A DNA stretch of 64,000 bases from Doryteuthis pealeii (GCA_023376005.1 CM042181.1:16950660-17014659), one strand, 5' to 3'. Shown: positions 10,651 through 20,621, numbered from the stretch's first letter. The notes: generated from the sequence alone by a model not told the origin. Made by a program: numbers and translations.

Positions 10651-11035
10651 ATGCAGAATAGCACGCAAGAGATAATATCATTAGATTATGTATAAAAAGC
10701 ATCACATTTCACAGAAATACCCAAAACCATTTATGTGTCCCAACTAAAGTTTCTTAATAAATTGTAGGGTTTCTATTTATGATCTGGGGGAAACAACTAA
10801 AGCTGTCTAGCCCCTACCTTGTAACCTATTCAGTGTAATTTGTTTACAAGAAAATATTGAAATGTAGCTTGAAATGGTGAGAGAAAGAAAAAAGAAAAAC
10901 ACTGGGATGCATGGATATGATTTTACTGCGTCCTTTTAAGATTTTTGTGCGTAAGGGATCTCTGTATCTATATTTATATTTTTGTAGTTAACGGTTTTAA
11001 CGATATGTTAGCATCGTCAATAATCCTGTTGAGGG

Positions 11036-11660
11036 GTGAGTTTTGTACGGTATAGATTAGGTTCATCTTTAAATGTTTGGTATAATATTGATGCCCTTAA
11101 AAAGGACAAAATGTCATCTACATCAGGCATCTGCCATACCTCCATCAGGCATCTGCCATACTCTGAACGTCTCGCTGCCCTGGGAATGGATTCATTGAAA
11201 CTTCAGTGTCTGGCAACTGACCTGGTAAACGCTCATAAGGTCATTAATCATCTTAATAACAGCAACCTTGAGCACCTTTTTGATCTCCATCTTTCTAACA
11301 CACGTGGGCATGCCTACAAAGTCAGAAAACAGCACTGCTCACGTGACTTTCGGAAACATTTTTTCACGCTCAGAGTTGCGGAGACATGGAATAAACTGCC
11401 CGCGTCTGTTGTAGGCTGCCGAAGCACTGAGTCTTTCAAAGCCTCCATGCTTCCTGTAGTCTACCGACACTATACCTGATGCCCCTATCCACACACATAT
11501 GCGCACACATACATGCATATTACTACTGTAAACTGTTCATGTTCCTGACACTAATACATTATTCTGTGTACTTGACATGAGACTTTGATGAATTGTGGTG
11601 CACCTGAGCACTGTACACAATAAATTTCATTATTATTATTATTTATGTTGACTTTTTCAA
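11036..11660 (+). pseudogene. LINE (non-LTR retrotransposon) 3' fragment, copy 1
   Basis: Open frame to 11479 encodes the region that follows the reverse transcriptase domain in CR1/L2/Jockey-group LINEs: YSERLAALGM, DLVNAHKVINHL, FDLHLSNTRGHAYKV, HFFTLRVAETWNKLP and STESFKAS. The RT catalytic part and everything 5' are missing, as expected of a 5'-truncated copy. The 3' UTR has one copy of a 110-bp unit and ends ACACAATAAATTTCATTATT then ATT repeats, a typical LINE tail. Upstream of about 11125 the frame is unrelated, and CATCAGGCATCTGCCATAC is locally duplicated. Clade assignment is approximate. Confidence 0.8.
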
Positions 11661-11714
11661 ATAAATCTATCATATTATTGGCATTAAAAAAAAAAATAGT
11701 TTCTGATGTGAGCA

Positions 11715-11862
11715 AAATTGCCACATTCTATGAGTAAGTGTTTAACAGTGCAAGGTGTTAAATAAAAAACATGTCGTCATCAATGAGGATCGAACTCATG
11801 ACCTCTGGTTCACAAGAAAAGTTCTCTAGCCACTGAGATATGACAGCATGAGTTGTTAGGAT
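11715..11862 (-). repeat. SINE-E or tRNA pseudogene, tRNA-His-like
   Basis: The minus strand reads GTCATATCTCAGTGGCTAGA (box A), then TTGTGAA where an anticodon loop would be (GTG, histidine), and GAGTTCGATCCTC (box B), ending near TTGATGAC, which partly pairs with the start. The anticodon stem has mismatches and trailing DNA continues, so a SINE head or decayed tRNA copy is more likely than a working tRNA gene. Confidence 0.5.
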
Positions 11863-11959
11863 TAGGCTATTTCTGGAGTTTCCGTAATCAAATGCAATTT
11901 ATACGTAAAATGTGATTCTAATGATATTATCTATTGCACACTATTCTGCATTTGTACCG

Positions 11960-12393
11960 AAATATCTTTTTATAACTGTTAAATTTCTTTCAAATGTCTT
12001 TAGAGTAAATGGAAAAATAATATTAAAATGATTGACTTTAAAAATGAACTTTTATTTTTTTAGTTTTAACTAAAAGGCTTTTTAAAAAAATTTAATTTAG
12101 TTTTATACAAATGATTTTTTTTTTTTTTTTTTACAGTCAGTTTTTAAAAATAATCAAAAAATTATTTACAAATTATTTTATGATTTGAAATTTCTGTTTA
12201 ACTCAATTTGGATTGTTTTTTTTTTTTCTGTTTTCCTAGATTTTTTTTAATAAGTTTTTTTTTGGTTTTTTTTTTTCTCTTTTTAAATTTAAAATATTAA
12301 TCAGAAAGTGAACTGAAAATATATTTAGTCCCAGTTAAAATGTGCGTTAAGAGTAACCTGAAGCCAAAATTTTTTTAGACCTTATTTTGTATT
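11960..12393. other. AT-rich sequence, no gene
   Basis: Poly-T rich sequence; nothing recognised. Confidence 0.5.
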
Positions 12394-12690
12394 AGGTTGG
12401 TTGGATTTTACAGCATGTCAACCCTTGTTGGGTTATTTTATGCCAGGGATGTTTTTCTTTTATTCCTTCTTTATTGTGTATGGTTGTTAAGTGCAGGTAT
12501 TTGTATATTATTTCAAATGTTACTTCTGTTGGTTGAAGGGTTGGTTGGTTGGATTTTATGGCATGTCAACCATTGTTGGGTTATTTTAGGCTGAAGACAT
12601 TTTGTTTTTTTTTATTCTTGATGGTATTCAAATTTTTTTCAAATTTGATTATTTTTAAAAACATTTTTTTATTTTTTTTATTTGTCTGTA
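12394..12690 (-). repeat. SINE-A 3' parts, two in a row
   Basis: Two 3' signatures, at 12394 and 12538 (TTGGTTGGATTTTA...GGCATGTCAACC). The second is cut at about 12690 by the HH inverted element and resumes at 13090-13200 (CCATAGATGGGACCCTAACA). Confidence 0.7.
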
Positions 12691-13089
12691 TTTTAGAGAT
12701 GAGGCTTGATGTGAATAATTTGGATTTTTTGGATTGTTGTTCTCATCTTTATTGTGGTATGTATAACCACAACGTTTTGGCTGCTGTATTCTCCAGGCTT
12801 CCTCAAGGTGTTCCCTATGTATCCGAGCATTGTGATGCTTCTCGTGACACATGTCGGAATGATAGGCATGCAAAAACAATGGTGTCATTATTTGAATGAG
12901 ATTTTCAAAAGTTCTTTGATGCCGTGTTTGATCAAAAATCAAACTATTAAAAATGATTTCCCAGGTTGGGTGATAACTATACTCGGATACACGGATAACA
13001 CCTGAAGAAGGCCAGAGAATACAGAGGCCGAAACATTGTGTTTATACATACCACAATAAAGAAGAGAACAACAGAATGAAAAATCAAAA
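12691..13089. mobile_element. HH element with terminal inverted halves, nested in SINE-A
   Basis: Ends are inverted copies. Right half: CTGAAGA (13002-13008), A, GGCC, 12-nt loop, GGCC, GAAA (13030-13033), then ACCACAATAAAGAAGAGAAC. Left half (minus strand, 12810 to 12695): decayed core, then ACCACAATAAAGATGAGAAC. The relatives at 28.2 and 58.4 kb share the ACAATAAAG...GAATAATCCAAA tail. The outer sequence on both sides is SINE-A, so this element is the younger of the two. Confidence 0.65.
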
Positions 13090-13200
13090 TTATTCACATT
13101 CTTTTAAAACTCATTTTTTCTATTCAATCCATAGATGGGACCCTAACAGGTAATACCACTCCGGGTTACAGTGAACCTGGGAGTAACGGTGATGAAAGGG
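13090..13200 (-). repeat. SINE-A, continuation after the nested HH element
   Basis: CCATAGATGGGACCCTAACA, GGTAATACCACTCCGGG and GGGAGTAACGGTGATGAA match the SINE-A middle section. Confidence 0.7.
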
Positions 13201-13261
13201 TACTCATTTTGCATTGGGCAACAAGAAAATACTTTCTCATTATCCAATGATATCAGCATTG

Positions 13262-13265
<4 letters not shown>

Positions 13266-13313
<48 letters not shown>
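13266..13313. repeat. (TA)n microsatellite at SINE-B 3' end
   Basis: Alternating TA directly adjoining the 3' end of SINE-B. The same association occurs at 30.63 and 58.78 kb, so the SINE may end in or target TA-rich DNA. Confidence 0.8.
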
Positions 13314-13315
<2 letters not shown>

Positions 13316-13565
13316 AACCCCTCCGCACGAGCAGGATGTGACACAAGATCAATTTCTTAAGCGGAGTTTAACAGATTTGAATCCAGAGTTTTCCTTCTCC
13401 TAGACTGGTTGCTTAATCAAGTTTAAAGAGCCTAGCTTGCCCAACTATTTATCCACAGTTGGAGGGAGAATAGTTGGATGCATACCTTTCCCAAGGGTAT
13501 TAGCAGTATGTGAAATACAAGCAGCCTCATCCAGGATTTGAACTTGAGTTAGCAAGTCCATTTCC
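13314..13565 (-). mobile_element. SINE-B copy
   Basis: The minus strand contains box B-like CAAGTTCAAATCCTGG and the full body ending CTCGTGCGGAGGGGTTGG. The tRNA head is diverged. No clear target duplication because the 3' flank is (TA)n. Confidence 0.75.
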
Positions 13566-13824
13566 TTCAACAGTAACAATAAAATATAAGGTCTAAAAAA
13601 AAAATAATAATAATAAAAGGGTTGACTTCAGGTGACTCTTACTGTGTTTTTAACCCAGACTAATATGTAAAAATAAAAATTAGAATTAAAAATAAAAATT
13701 AAAATAGATTTTTTTTTTTTTTTTAATTAAAAAAAAATAATAAAAAATTTAGACCTGAAATTTAAATAATAATTAGGATACCTTTATATCCAGAATGATT
13801 TTTTTTGTTTTGTTTATATATATA
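13566..13824. other. AT-rich low-complexity sequence
   Basis: A-, T- and AT-rich tracts only. Confidence 0.5.
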
Positions 13825-14024
13825 TAAAAAGTTTTGTAGAAAAAAAACAAGATGTTAAAAGTTTTGCTGACAGAAATCTGTTTCGACATTATGAATATGT
13901 CTTTATCAAAGCAACATTGTAAGCGGAAAAATGTTGCTTTGATAAAGACATATTCATAATATCGAAACAGATTTCTGTCAGCAAAACTTTTAACATCTTC
14001 TTGTTTTTTCTACAAAACTTTATA
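13825..14024. mobile_element. Palindromic HH-type element
   Basis: Arms 13825-13917 and 13930-14024 are complementary over about 93 bp with a roughly 12-bp loop. Each arm carries a variant core: TTTGATAA, A, then GACAT, AUUCAUA-type loop, ATGTC, GAAAC on the minus strand of the left arm. The right arm has ATATC, a single stem mismatch. Same outline as the CTGANGA-stem-GAAA elements, but the core is altered. Confidence 0.6.
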
Positions 14025-14068
14025 CATATTGTCGGATTCAATATCCATTTTTACCTTTCATATATATA

Positions 14069-14109
<41 letters not shown>

Positions 14110-14394
14110 GACACCTCAGTATCTAGTAAAGCAGTCAAGAATTTCTGCAAGAATTTTATAAAAGAAAAAAAAAATTTTTTTTCTTTTTTTAAATTTAAAA
14201 AAAAAAAATTAAAAAAAAAAAATTAAAAAAAAAAAATTAAAAAGAAAAATCTCCCAAGACCACTTGCCAATGATTAGTTTAGATTTTTGTTATGAAATTT
14301 TTTTTTTTCTTTTTTAAAAAATAATCAGTTTCCTTTAAAATGCGTCTTCAAGGCTGCTCTCTTTTTTGTTTTTCTTCTTTTTATTTTCTTTCAT
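14025..14394. other. (TA)n and A/T runs downstream of the elongase gene
   Basis: (TA)n at 14060-14104 and repeated A/T blocks around 14165-14245. No gene seen. Confidence 0.5.
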
Positions 14395-14400
14395 TTTATT
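14395..14400 (-). promoter_or_regulatory. Candidate polyadenylation signal for the elongase gene
   Basis: AATAAA on the minus strand about 68 bp past the stop codon. The region is A-rich and other signal-like words lie nearby, so the choice is tentative. Confidence 0.35.
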
Positions 14401-14467
14401 TCTTTCTTTTTTCTTTTTTCTTTTTTTAATTCTCTTTTAATTCTTTAGGCTTTTTCACCGGCCGCCT

Positions 14468-15319
14468 TCAAGACTCTTTCTTTAGTAGAGACTTCTGCTT
14501 TTTAATGTAGGTATTGTAGAAAAAATGAGCAAAGAGGACAAAGTAACTTAAATACATAAGGGTTGAATATTTTATATTATCGAAGCTCTGATTGCAAAAT
14601 TCTCCCTTTAATTTGATTTGATAGGTCCACAAATTAATCAAACACCCAACCACCATCTGTAAGATCTGCAATGACGTTACAGTCATATTAACACCAAGAG
14701 GCACATATATTCTCATGGCTCTAAGAGCGTAATACGTATACATTATAGAATGCACTATATAGTTCATTACCATAAACCAACGACCGGGTGCTGTGTGGTC
14801 AGTGTAGCTATACCACACGTATATAAGTGTGGCTATATGATGATACCAGTGCAGGAAAATTAACTGTTGCTTTCTAAGGACTATAAACAGGGTGTCGCCC
14901 AGCTCAAAGACTTTAGAGACCGTGAACATATACGCCCAGAAGCTGGTGACGCCTCGGAAGTATGTTGGCACGCAAATGGAATATTGCAAACTCCGGTTCC
15001 TGATGGTTGAGATCAGCTCCGGCAGGGTGCGGACGGCGCCCGCTATGCTGAACAAGGCTAATGTTCCGCTCCAGATGGCCAGAGCTGGGCGGAGGTCAAA
15101 CCTGGTTCGGGCCTTCATCCAGAACTGTCCGGCAAAGATGAGGATGATGTAAACGGTGGAATAGATGAAACAGTTGGTCCAGTTCTTCAGCATGTACTCC
15201 ATGAAGGACGGCTCATCAAAGAGTTTCTCAAAATTGAACACGATGGAATAGTTGTGCTCGCCCTCTTCCATCATCTGCCACCCCCCTATGTGACCTTGGC
15301 TGGACGTTGCTGCTACCAT
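14468..15319 (-). CDS. ELOVL6-like: ELOVL6-like very-long-chain fatty acid elongase
   Basis: Probable 3-ketoacyl-CoA synthase of the ELO family: condenses malonyl-CoA with a long-chain acyl-CoA, the first step of the ER elongation cycle. Predicted 283 residues (human ELOVL6 has 265). Family motifs in order: KVFELGDT (136-143), QLIFLHWYHH (152-161, histidine box H157, H160, H161), MNYIVHSIMYTYY (185-197) and TSLQILQM (215-222). Several hydrophobic segments fit a multi-pass membrane protein. The C-terminus KKES is a dilysine ER-retrieval signal. The ELOVL1/3/6/7 histidine box residue pattern and the LRKQQLIFLHWYHH stretch favour ELOVL6. The start at 15319 has ACTATGG context (A at -3, G at +4) and is the first ATG after an in-frame TAA (15352-15350). 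The whole CDS is one exon, whereas vertebrate ELOVL6 coding sequence is split. It is either a naturally intron-poor gene or a retrocopy; the frame is intact. Confidence 0.93.
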   Translation of the reverse strand: MVAATSSQGHIGGWQMMEEGEHNYSIVFNFEKLFDEPSFMEYMLKNWTNCFIYSTVYIILIFAGQFWMKARTRFDLRPALAIWSGTLALFSIAGAVRTLPELISTIRNRSLQYSICVPTYFRGVTSFWAYMFTVSKVFELGDTLFIVLRKQQLIFLHWYHHIATLIYVWYSYTDHTAPGRWFMVMNYIVHSIMYTYYALRAMRIYVPLGVNMTVTSLQILQMVVGCLINLWTYQIKLKGEFCNQSFDNIKYSTLMYLSYFVLFAHFFYNTYIKKQKSLLKKES

Positions 15320-15385
15320 AGTGACAATTGGACACACCCCAGCCAAACTTTAGGAATGACCACAAGAAGAACAGCGAGTTTCAAT
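15320..15385 (-). other. 5' UTR portion of the elongase coding exon
   Basis: Sequence between the predicted acceptor and the start codon. It contains the in-frame stop at 15352-15350. Exon continuity is inferred from the acceptor only. Confidence 0.55.
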
Positions 15386-15400
15386 CTGAAATAAATTAAA
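15386..15400 (-). other. Predicted splice acceptor, 5' UTR intron
   Basis: The minus strand reads TTTAATTTATTTCAG then ATTGAAAC, a good animal 3' splice site with the AG at 15387-15386. It implies an upstream non-coding exon beyond 15.4 kb that I could not locate. A functional acceptor argues against a processed retrocopy. Confidence 0.5.
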
Positions 15401-15404
15401 AAAA

Positions 15405-16140
15405 CAAATAATTATTAAAGACAAGTGGGATCCATGGAATTTCCACAAAACAAAAAACAAAAAAGAAAATGAAAAAAAAAAGAAGGAAAAAAGAAAAAAA
15501 AATCAAGAAGGGCTGTTTATGCCAGAAACAATTTGCAATTTAATTACATATAAATCCTACTGTTGTCTTTGCAATAAATAATACAAATTTTTTTTTTCTT
15601 TTTTAAAACAAGCAATTATTAAAAGATTTCAATTCATTTTGTTGGGTGGTAGGGTTTTACTTATTGGGTTATTTTACGCTGAAATGTTTTGCTTTATTCA
15701 TTCTTGATGGGTATTCAAAAATTTTTTTCATATCTGAAAATATTTTTTAATACTATTTTTAATAATTTTTTTTTTTATATCAGAAAATGTTTTAAAAAGC
15801 AAGCAATTATTGAAGACAAGCGGAACTCGTGGAATTTCCACAAAACGAGAAAAAAAAAAAGCTATTTTAGCCAAAACAAATTTGAAATTTCATATAAATC
15901 CTACTGTTGTCATTGCAATAAATAATACAAACAAAAAACAAAAAAAACAAGCAATTATTAAAAGATTTCAATTCATTTTGTTGGTTTATTGGTTGATTTT
16001 ATGGTATGTCAACCCTTAATGGGTTATTTTATGCTGAAGATGTTTGTTTTATTCATTCTTGATGGGTATTCAAAAAATCTTTTAATCTCATGTTTTTCTA
16101 TTTAACCCATAGATTGGACTCTAACTTTACTATCACTCCT
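15405..16140. repeat. Tandem duplication including SINE-A tails, upstream of the elongase gene
   Basis: Two units of about 370 bp: both contain GGAATTTCCACAAAAC (15438, 15832), ATAAATCCTACTGTTGTC (15551, 15893), CAAGCAATTATTAAAAGATT (15609, 15949) and TTCAATTCATTTTGTTGG followed by a SINE-A 3' part on the minus strand. The second SINE-A extends to CCCATAGATTGGACTCTAAC. This duplication lies where the elongase promoter or first intron would be. Confidence 0.7.
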
Positions 16141-16684
16141 CAATTCATTTAGTTTATTATTTGTCAAAATTTGTGTGATGGGGTTTGATAATTTGTATTT
16201 ATATCTTTCAGACGGTTGTCCACTGTTACATTATTTGCCAGATTAATAAGAAGAAAGAATAAAAAGGAATTATTTCTTCATTACATATCATCATGGAAGG
16301 GAGACAACTCACTAAAGAGTTATGGAACTTTGACTGAATGCTTTAAAAAATTCCAAGTGTTTAAAAAAATTAACTGACACGGTAGAGACGAAGAGAAAAA
16401 ATTGCCATGAAAACATTGTCTTCACGAATCTTTCATCTTCGTATTAACGAAGAGGAATTATAATATGAAATATAATATTCCGAAATAAAAAAAAAAAGAA
16501 AAAAAAAAGAAAAAGAAACAAAAAAAATATATATATATATATATATATATGAATAATTGAAAAAAAAACAAAAAACAAAAGAGACTGAAAACAGAAGTAA
16601 AAAACTTGAGTTGTTTTCTTAAAAAAAAAAAAAATTCTATTTCTCGTTCTACACATTTATATAAGATATTATCCATATCATTAT

Positions 16685-16733
<49 letters not shown>

Positions 16734-17029
16734 CAATTCTTAATTCTCCAGCTTCCTATTATTATTTTGATCAAACAGAAAAAAATATATATATATATGA
16801 ATAAATAAATTAAATTATAAAATATATTCTGTTTTTGCATTATTCTTTCTGCCCAAATTTTGATGTAATATTTTTTCTCTCGATTATTGTTAACCTCTCT
16901 GAAGAAATAAAAAAATCCGGCATATCACACGCTTAAACACACTAACGTAATACCACACACACCAAAAGAAAGTCTATTCATATCAACTCCCCATATAAAA
17001 CTAAATATAGTAGAGTCAACTATTGGTAT
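16141..17029. other. Unassigned sequence with microsatellites
   Basis: No gene. (TA)n at 16527-16550, 16688-16730 and 16783-16798; GGGAGACAACTC at about 16300. The Tyr/Ile-rich frames are (TA)n artefacts. Confidence 0.5.
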
Positions 17030-17217
17030 TAGCCGGACAGCGAGGAAGTCTATTCCCTTTTCACTAGCACTAAACCAGGGAGATTGTTTTTGCTAAGGTG
17101 GGGACGCTACACCAACCTCAGCTTTCCACTTTACCTCACAGATCAGATTACCAATCTGTGCTATTCATACATAGAATTGGCAGGGAACAGTATCAAACCC
17201 CTATCTTGCTCAGAATA
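17030..17217 (-). repeat. SINE-D body, split by LINE copy 2
   Basis: Matches SINE-D: GAAGTCTATTCCCTTTTCAC, TAGCACTAAACCAGG, ACCTCACAGATCAGATTACC and box B-side GTATCAAACCCC. Its tRNA-like 5' end lies beyond the LINE at 18150-18206. Confidence 0.7.
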
Positions 17218-17242
17218 TTAACCTCCTAGAAACAGAGACGTA

Positions 17243-18150
17243 CAACGAATACCTTCCATCAGGCATCTACCATACTCTGAAGGTCTCGGTGCCCTGGGAA
17301 TGGATACGCTGAAACTTCGGCATCTGGCAACTGACCTGGTAAACGCTCATAAGGTCATTAATCATCTTAACAACAGCAACCATGAGCACCTTTTTGATCT
17401 CCACCTTTCTAACACACGTGGGCATGCCTACAAAGTCAGAAAACAGCACTGTTCACGTGACTTTCAGAAACATTTTTTCACGCTCAGAATTGCGGAGACA
17501 TGGAATAAACTGCCCGCGTCTGTTGTAGGCTGCCGAAGCACTGAATCTTTCAAAGCCTCCATGCTTCCTGTAGTCCGCCGACACTATACCTGATGCCTCT
17601 CTCCACATACATATGCGCACACACGCGCACATACATGCATATTACTACTGTAAACTGTTCATGTTGTGGTGCACCTAAGCACTGTACACATACATGTATA
17701 TAATTACTGTATGCTATTCATATTCCTGACACTAATACATTATTCTATGTACTAGACATGAGACTTTGACGAGTTGTAGTGCACCTGAGCACTGTATACA
17801 TACATGTATATTATTACTGTAAACTGTTCATATTCCTGACACTAATACATTATTCTGTGTACTTGATATGAGACTTTGATGAGTTGTGGTGCACCTGAGC
17901 ACTGTATACATACATGTATATTATTACTGTATGCTATTCATGTTCCTGGCACTAATACATTATTCTGTGTACTTGATATGAGACTTTGATGAGTTGTAGT
18001 GCACCTGAGCACTGTACACATACATGTATATTATTACTGTATGCTATTCATGTTCCTGACACTAATACATTATTCTGTGTACTTGATATGAAACTTTGAT
18101 GAGTTGTGGTGCACCTGAGCACTGTACACAATAAATTTCATTATTATTAA
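17243..18150 (+). pseudogene. LINE 3' fragment, copy 2, nested in SINE-D, with expanded tail
   Basis: Frame to 17593 encodes the same post-RT region as copy 1 (YSEGLGALGMDTLKL, DLVNAHKVINHL, LSNTRGHAYKV, ETWNKLP). The 3' UTR holds five phased copies of GCACCTGAGCAC-type sequence at 17671, 17781, 17891, 18001 and 18111, a 110-bp tandem repeat, before ACACAATAAATTTCATTATT. 5'-truncated, no RT domain. Confidence 0.85.
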
Positions 18151-18206
18151 ACTAAAAACCTCGCGATTCCTAGGCAGATGCTCTACCAACTGAGCTAAGC
18201 CGGCCC
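18151..18206 (-). repeat. SINE-D tRNA-like head, beyond the nested LINE
   Basis: The minus strand reads GGCTTAGCTCAGTTGGTAGA then GCATCTGCCTAGGAATCGC, a clear tRNA D-arm and anticodon-arm resemblance. It breaks where the LINE (ATT) tail begins. Not a complete tRNA gene. Confidence 0.7.
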
Positions 18207-18560
18207 CATATAAAATTCAAAAAAGCTCTCTTTTTGAGATTGCTACCAGCTAACCTGTAACACTCTCTTTAATCTCGTCCCTGGTCATCCACTTTCAACT
18301 CTTTTTGTTTTGGAAAAAGACAAAAGTTACGTCAAAGTTACTGCTGATGCAATATCATGCCAAAACAAAAAAACTACATAAGACATTGTGTTTGCAATAG
18401 TTATACAGTACATAAACGCACTGCAGACTGACAGACTGACTAACCCCATGGGAGAGTGTCTGTTGAACATATGCACAGTGAGGTCCCTGCTGATTGGTTA
18501 CCAAGTAACAGAGCTTCAAAATTGGAACTTCACCATTAGATGCAGTTTAACGTCATACCC
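18207..18560 (-). repeat. Unassigned sequence ending in a tRNA-like head
   Basis: At 18505-18575 the minus strand reads TAGCTCTGTCAGTAGAGG (box A), TCCTGGGTATGACGTTAAAC and box B-like GAAGTTCCAATTTTG, close to the SINE-A head. The rest is unrecognised. Confidence 0.45.
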
Positions 18561-18599
18561 AGGACCTCTACTGACAGAGCTAAAACGTAAAAACATCAG

Positions 18600-19200
18600 T
18601 TTTCCAAATATTCTAAGCCCCCATAAGTAGTTGACCTTGTACCAAACTTAGTTTGCCTTTGTTAAATCAAAACTAAGCCACCATTTCACAAAGTCGCATT
18701 AAGATGCTCTCCTGAAAAAAAAATGGGAAGGAAAAAAACTGTGAATATTTTGGAATGAAAATTAATATAAGCCCGGTCTTATTTCTGGGGAAATACGGTA
18801 AATTGTAGGGTTTTTATTCATAAACTAATTTATGAATTTGACCTTGTATTAAACTCGGATGCAGTTTAACATCATACCCAGGACATCTACTGACTGAGCT
18901 TAACCGTAAAAACTTATAAGTTTTCCAAATTGACTGTGAGCGCCCATAAATAGTTGGCCTTTTACCAAACTCAGTTTGTTAAAACAATACTATGCCATCA
19001 TTTCACAAAGTCGCATTAAGACACTCTCCTGAAAAAAAAAATGGGAAGGAAAAACACTTAGTGAATATTTAGGAATGAAAATAAGCCCTGTTTTATTTCT
19101 GGGGAAACATGGTAAATTGTAGGGTTTTTATTCATAAACTTATTTATGAATTTGACCTTGTATCATACCTATGACACAACCTGATTCTGATGCAGGTATC
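18600..19200. repeat. Segmental repeat, two units of about 300 bp
   Basis: Units share TTTCACAAAGTCGCATTAAG (18685, 19000), GGGAAGGAAAAA, TTATTTCTGGGGAAA, GGTAAATTGTAGGGTTTTTA and TTTATGAATTTGACCTTGTA. Two more units lie at 19900-20350 beyond the 31-bp minisatellite. Confidence 0.7.
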
Positions 19201-19257
19201 ATTGGTAAACAAAAAATTATGGTATAACATCTACCAAAACTTATGAGGGGGTTGCTT

Positions 19258-19622
19258 TAGTTTGTAGGGCATTCTGGGAAGGGCATTTTAGTTTGTAGGG
19301 CATTCTGGGAAGGGCATTTTAGTTTGTAGGGCATTCTGGGAAGGGCATTTTAGTTTGTAGGGCATTCTGGGAAGGGCATTTTAGTTTGTAGGGCATTCTT
19401 TTTAGTTTGTAGGGCATTCTGGGAAGGGCATTTTAGTTTGTAGGGCATTCTGGGAAGGGCATTTTAGTTTGTAGGGCATTCTGGGAAGGGCATTTTAGTT
19501 TGTAGGGCATTCTGGGAAGGCATTTTAGTTTGTAGGGCATTCTGGGAAGGGCATTTTAGTTTGTAGGGCATTCTGGGAAGGGCATTTTAGTTTGTAGGGC
19601 ATTCTGGAAGGGCATTTTAGTT
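19258..19622 (+). repeat. 31-bp minisatellite, about 12 copies
   Basis: Unit AGTTTGTAGGGCATTCTGGG plus AAGGGCATTTT. One unit near 19390 is shortened and a few lack one G. Highly homogeneous, so recent or actively homogenised. Confidence 0.9.
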
Positions 19623-19624
19623 TA

Positions 19625-19875
19625 TACTATGGGATTATTTACCCGTGTATTGTTCTAGAAGCAGCTACCCAGCAATGCTTGGTAGTAGAGTAGGGGAGAG
19701 AAACCCTGGTGTATTAATTTCTTTAATTTCCAGATTTACAAATACTAGACATTTTTAAGTAGAATTTCAATGCTATTTCTATGTATATTTTAATTTTTAA
19801 ATATCTTTGAATATAAATCAAATCTTCATAATTTTTGCACAAAATGCAAGAACCAGTGATATTTAATGTGTAATG
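19625..19875 (+). repeat. Interspersed repeat shared with 58030-58225
   Basis: Shared blocks: TTCTAGAAGCAGCTACCCAG, AACCCTGGTGTATT, GTAGAATTTCAATGCTATTT and AATCTTCATAATTTTTGCAC. Two dispersed copies at clearly different sites; the class is unknown. Confidence 0.6.
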
Positions 19876-19899
19876 CAAGTTTTCCAAAATTTACTGTGA

Positions 19900-20350
19900 C
19901 CTTGAGTTTTATTCTAAGCGCCCATAAATATTTGGCCTTGTACCACACTCAGTTTGTTAAAACAACATTATGCCATCATTTCACAAAGTCGCATTAAGAC
20001 GCTCCCCTAAAAAAAAACTGGGAAGGAAATAAACTTAGTAAATATTTTGGAGTGAAAATTAATATGAGCCCGGTCTTATTTTTGGGGAAACATAGTAAAT
20101 TGTAGGGTTTTTATTTATAAACTAATTTATGAATTTGACCTTATTTAACATCATACCCAGGACATCTACTGACCGAGCTTAACCGTAAAAACTTATAAGT
20201 TTTCCAAATTGACTGTGAGCGCCCATAAATAGTTGGCCTTGTACCACACTTGGTTTGTTAAAACAACACTATGCCATCATTTCACAAAGTCGCATTAAGA
20301 CGCTCTCCGAAAAAAAAAAAATGGGAAGGAAATAAAGTTAGTCAATCCTT
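19900..20350. repeat. Segmental repeat, two further units
   Basis: Same order of blocks as 18600-19200 (GCGCCCATAAATA-TTTGGCC, TCACAAAGTCGCATTAAGAC, GGTAAATTGTAGGG-like). Includes ACATCATACCCAGGACATC, shared with SINE-A heads. Confidence 0.65.
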
Positions 20351-20621
20351 CAATGTCAGATACATCGATCTCTTATTAAAATGACGAAGAAGAAAAAACA
20401 ACAAAAAAATGTTTCAATAACAATCTGGCATCATTTGCCATTGTTTACCCAACCCCAGGGATCTCGAATATCAACAACAACAATAATAATAACTATAAAA
20501 ACAACCTTTTTATAGTCAAATAAAAATACAACCAAAAATCAATCAAACGAGGAGGGGAGGGAGAAAAAACAGTATAATTATCCAACATGGTTAAGAAAAT
20601 AAAAAGGTATTGGGGTGGGGT
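20351..20621. other. Unassigned AT-rich spacer
   Basis: A-rich with CAA/AAT runs; nothing recognised. Confidence 0.4.

Larger units (their letters stand above)
10651..11955. repeat. Inverted-repeat bracket enclosing a LINE fragment and SINE-E
   Basis: Left end GCAGAATAGCACGCAAGAG (10653) then ATAATATCATTAGATTATG; right end TCTAATGATATTATCTATTG then CACACTATTCTGC (ending about 11950). A 150-bp relative at 49380-49540 combines TTAGATTGTGCATAAAAAGC with GCGCGCTATTCTGC. Part of the left interior (10735-10965) recurs at 27590-27785 (GTAGCTTGAAATGGTGAG, AACACTGGGATGCAT). Confidence 0.55.

Noticed and set aside
13825..14024. Exact hammerhead core in the 13.9-kb palindrome
   Set aside because: The conserved CTGANGA is TTTGATAA here, so only the outline of the motif is kept; listed as a variant, not as a core.
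14892..15152. 86-codon plus-strand frame over the elongase gene
   Set aside because: Antisense shadow of the ELOVL6-like CDS.
15320..15346. Longer elongase N-terminus starting nine codons upstream
   Set aside because: The upstream codon is TTG, not ATG; the ATG at 15319 has good context and is the first after an in-frame stop.
18151..18206. Functional tRNA gene
   Set aside because: Only the 5' half is present, joined to a LINE tail; the rest of the SINE is on the far side of the LINE.
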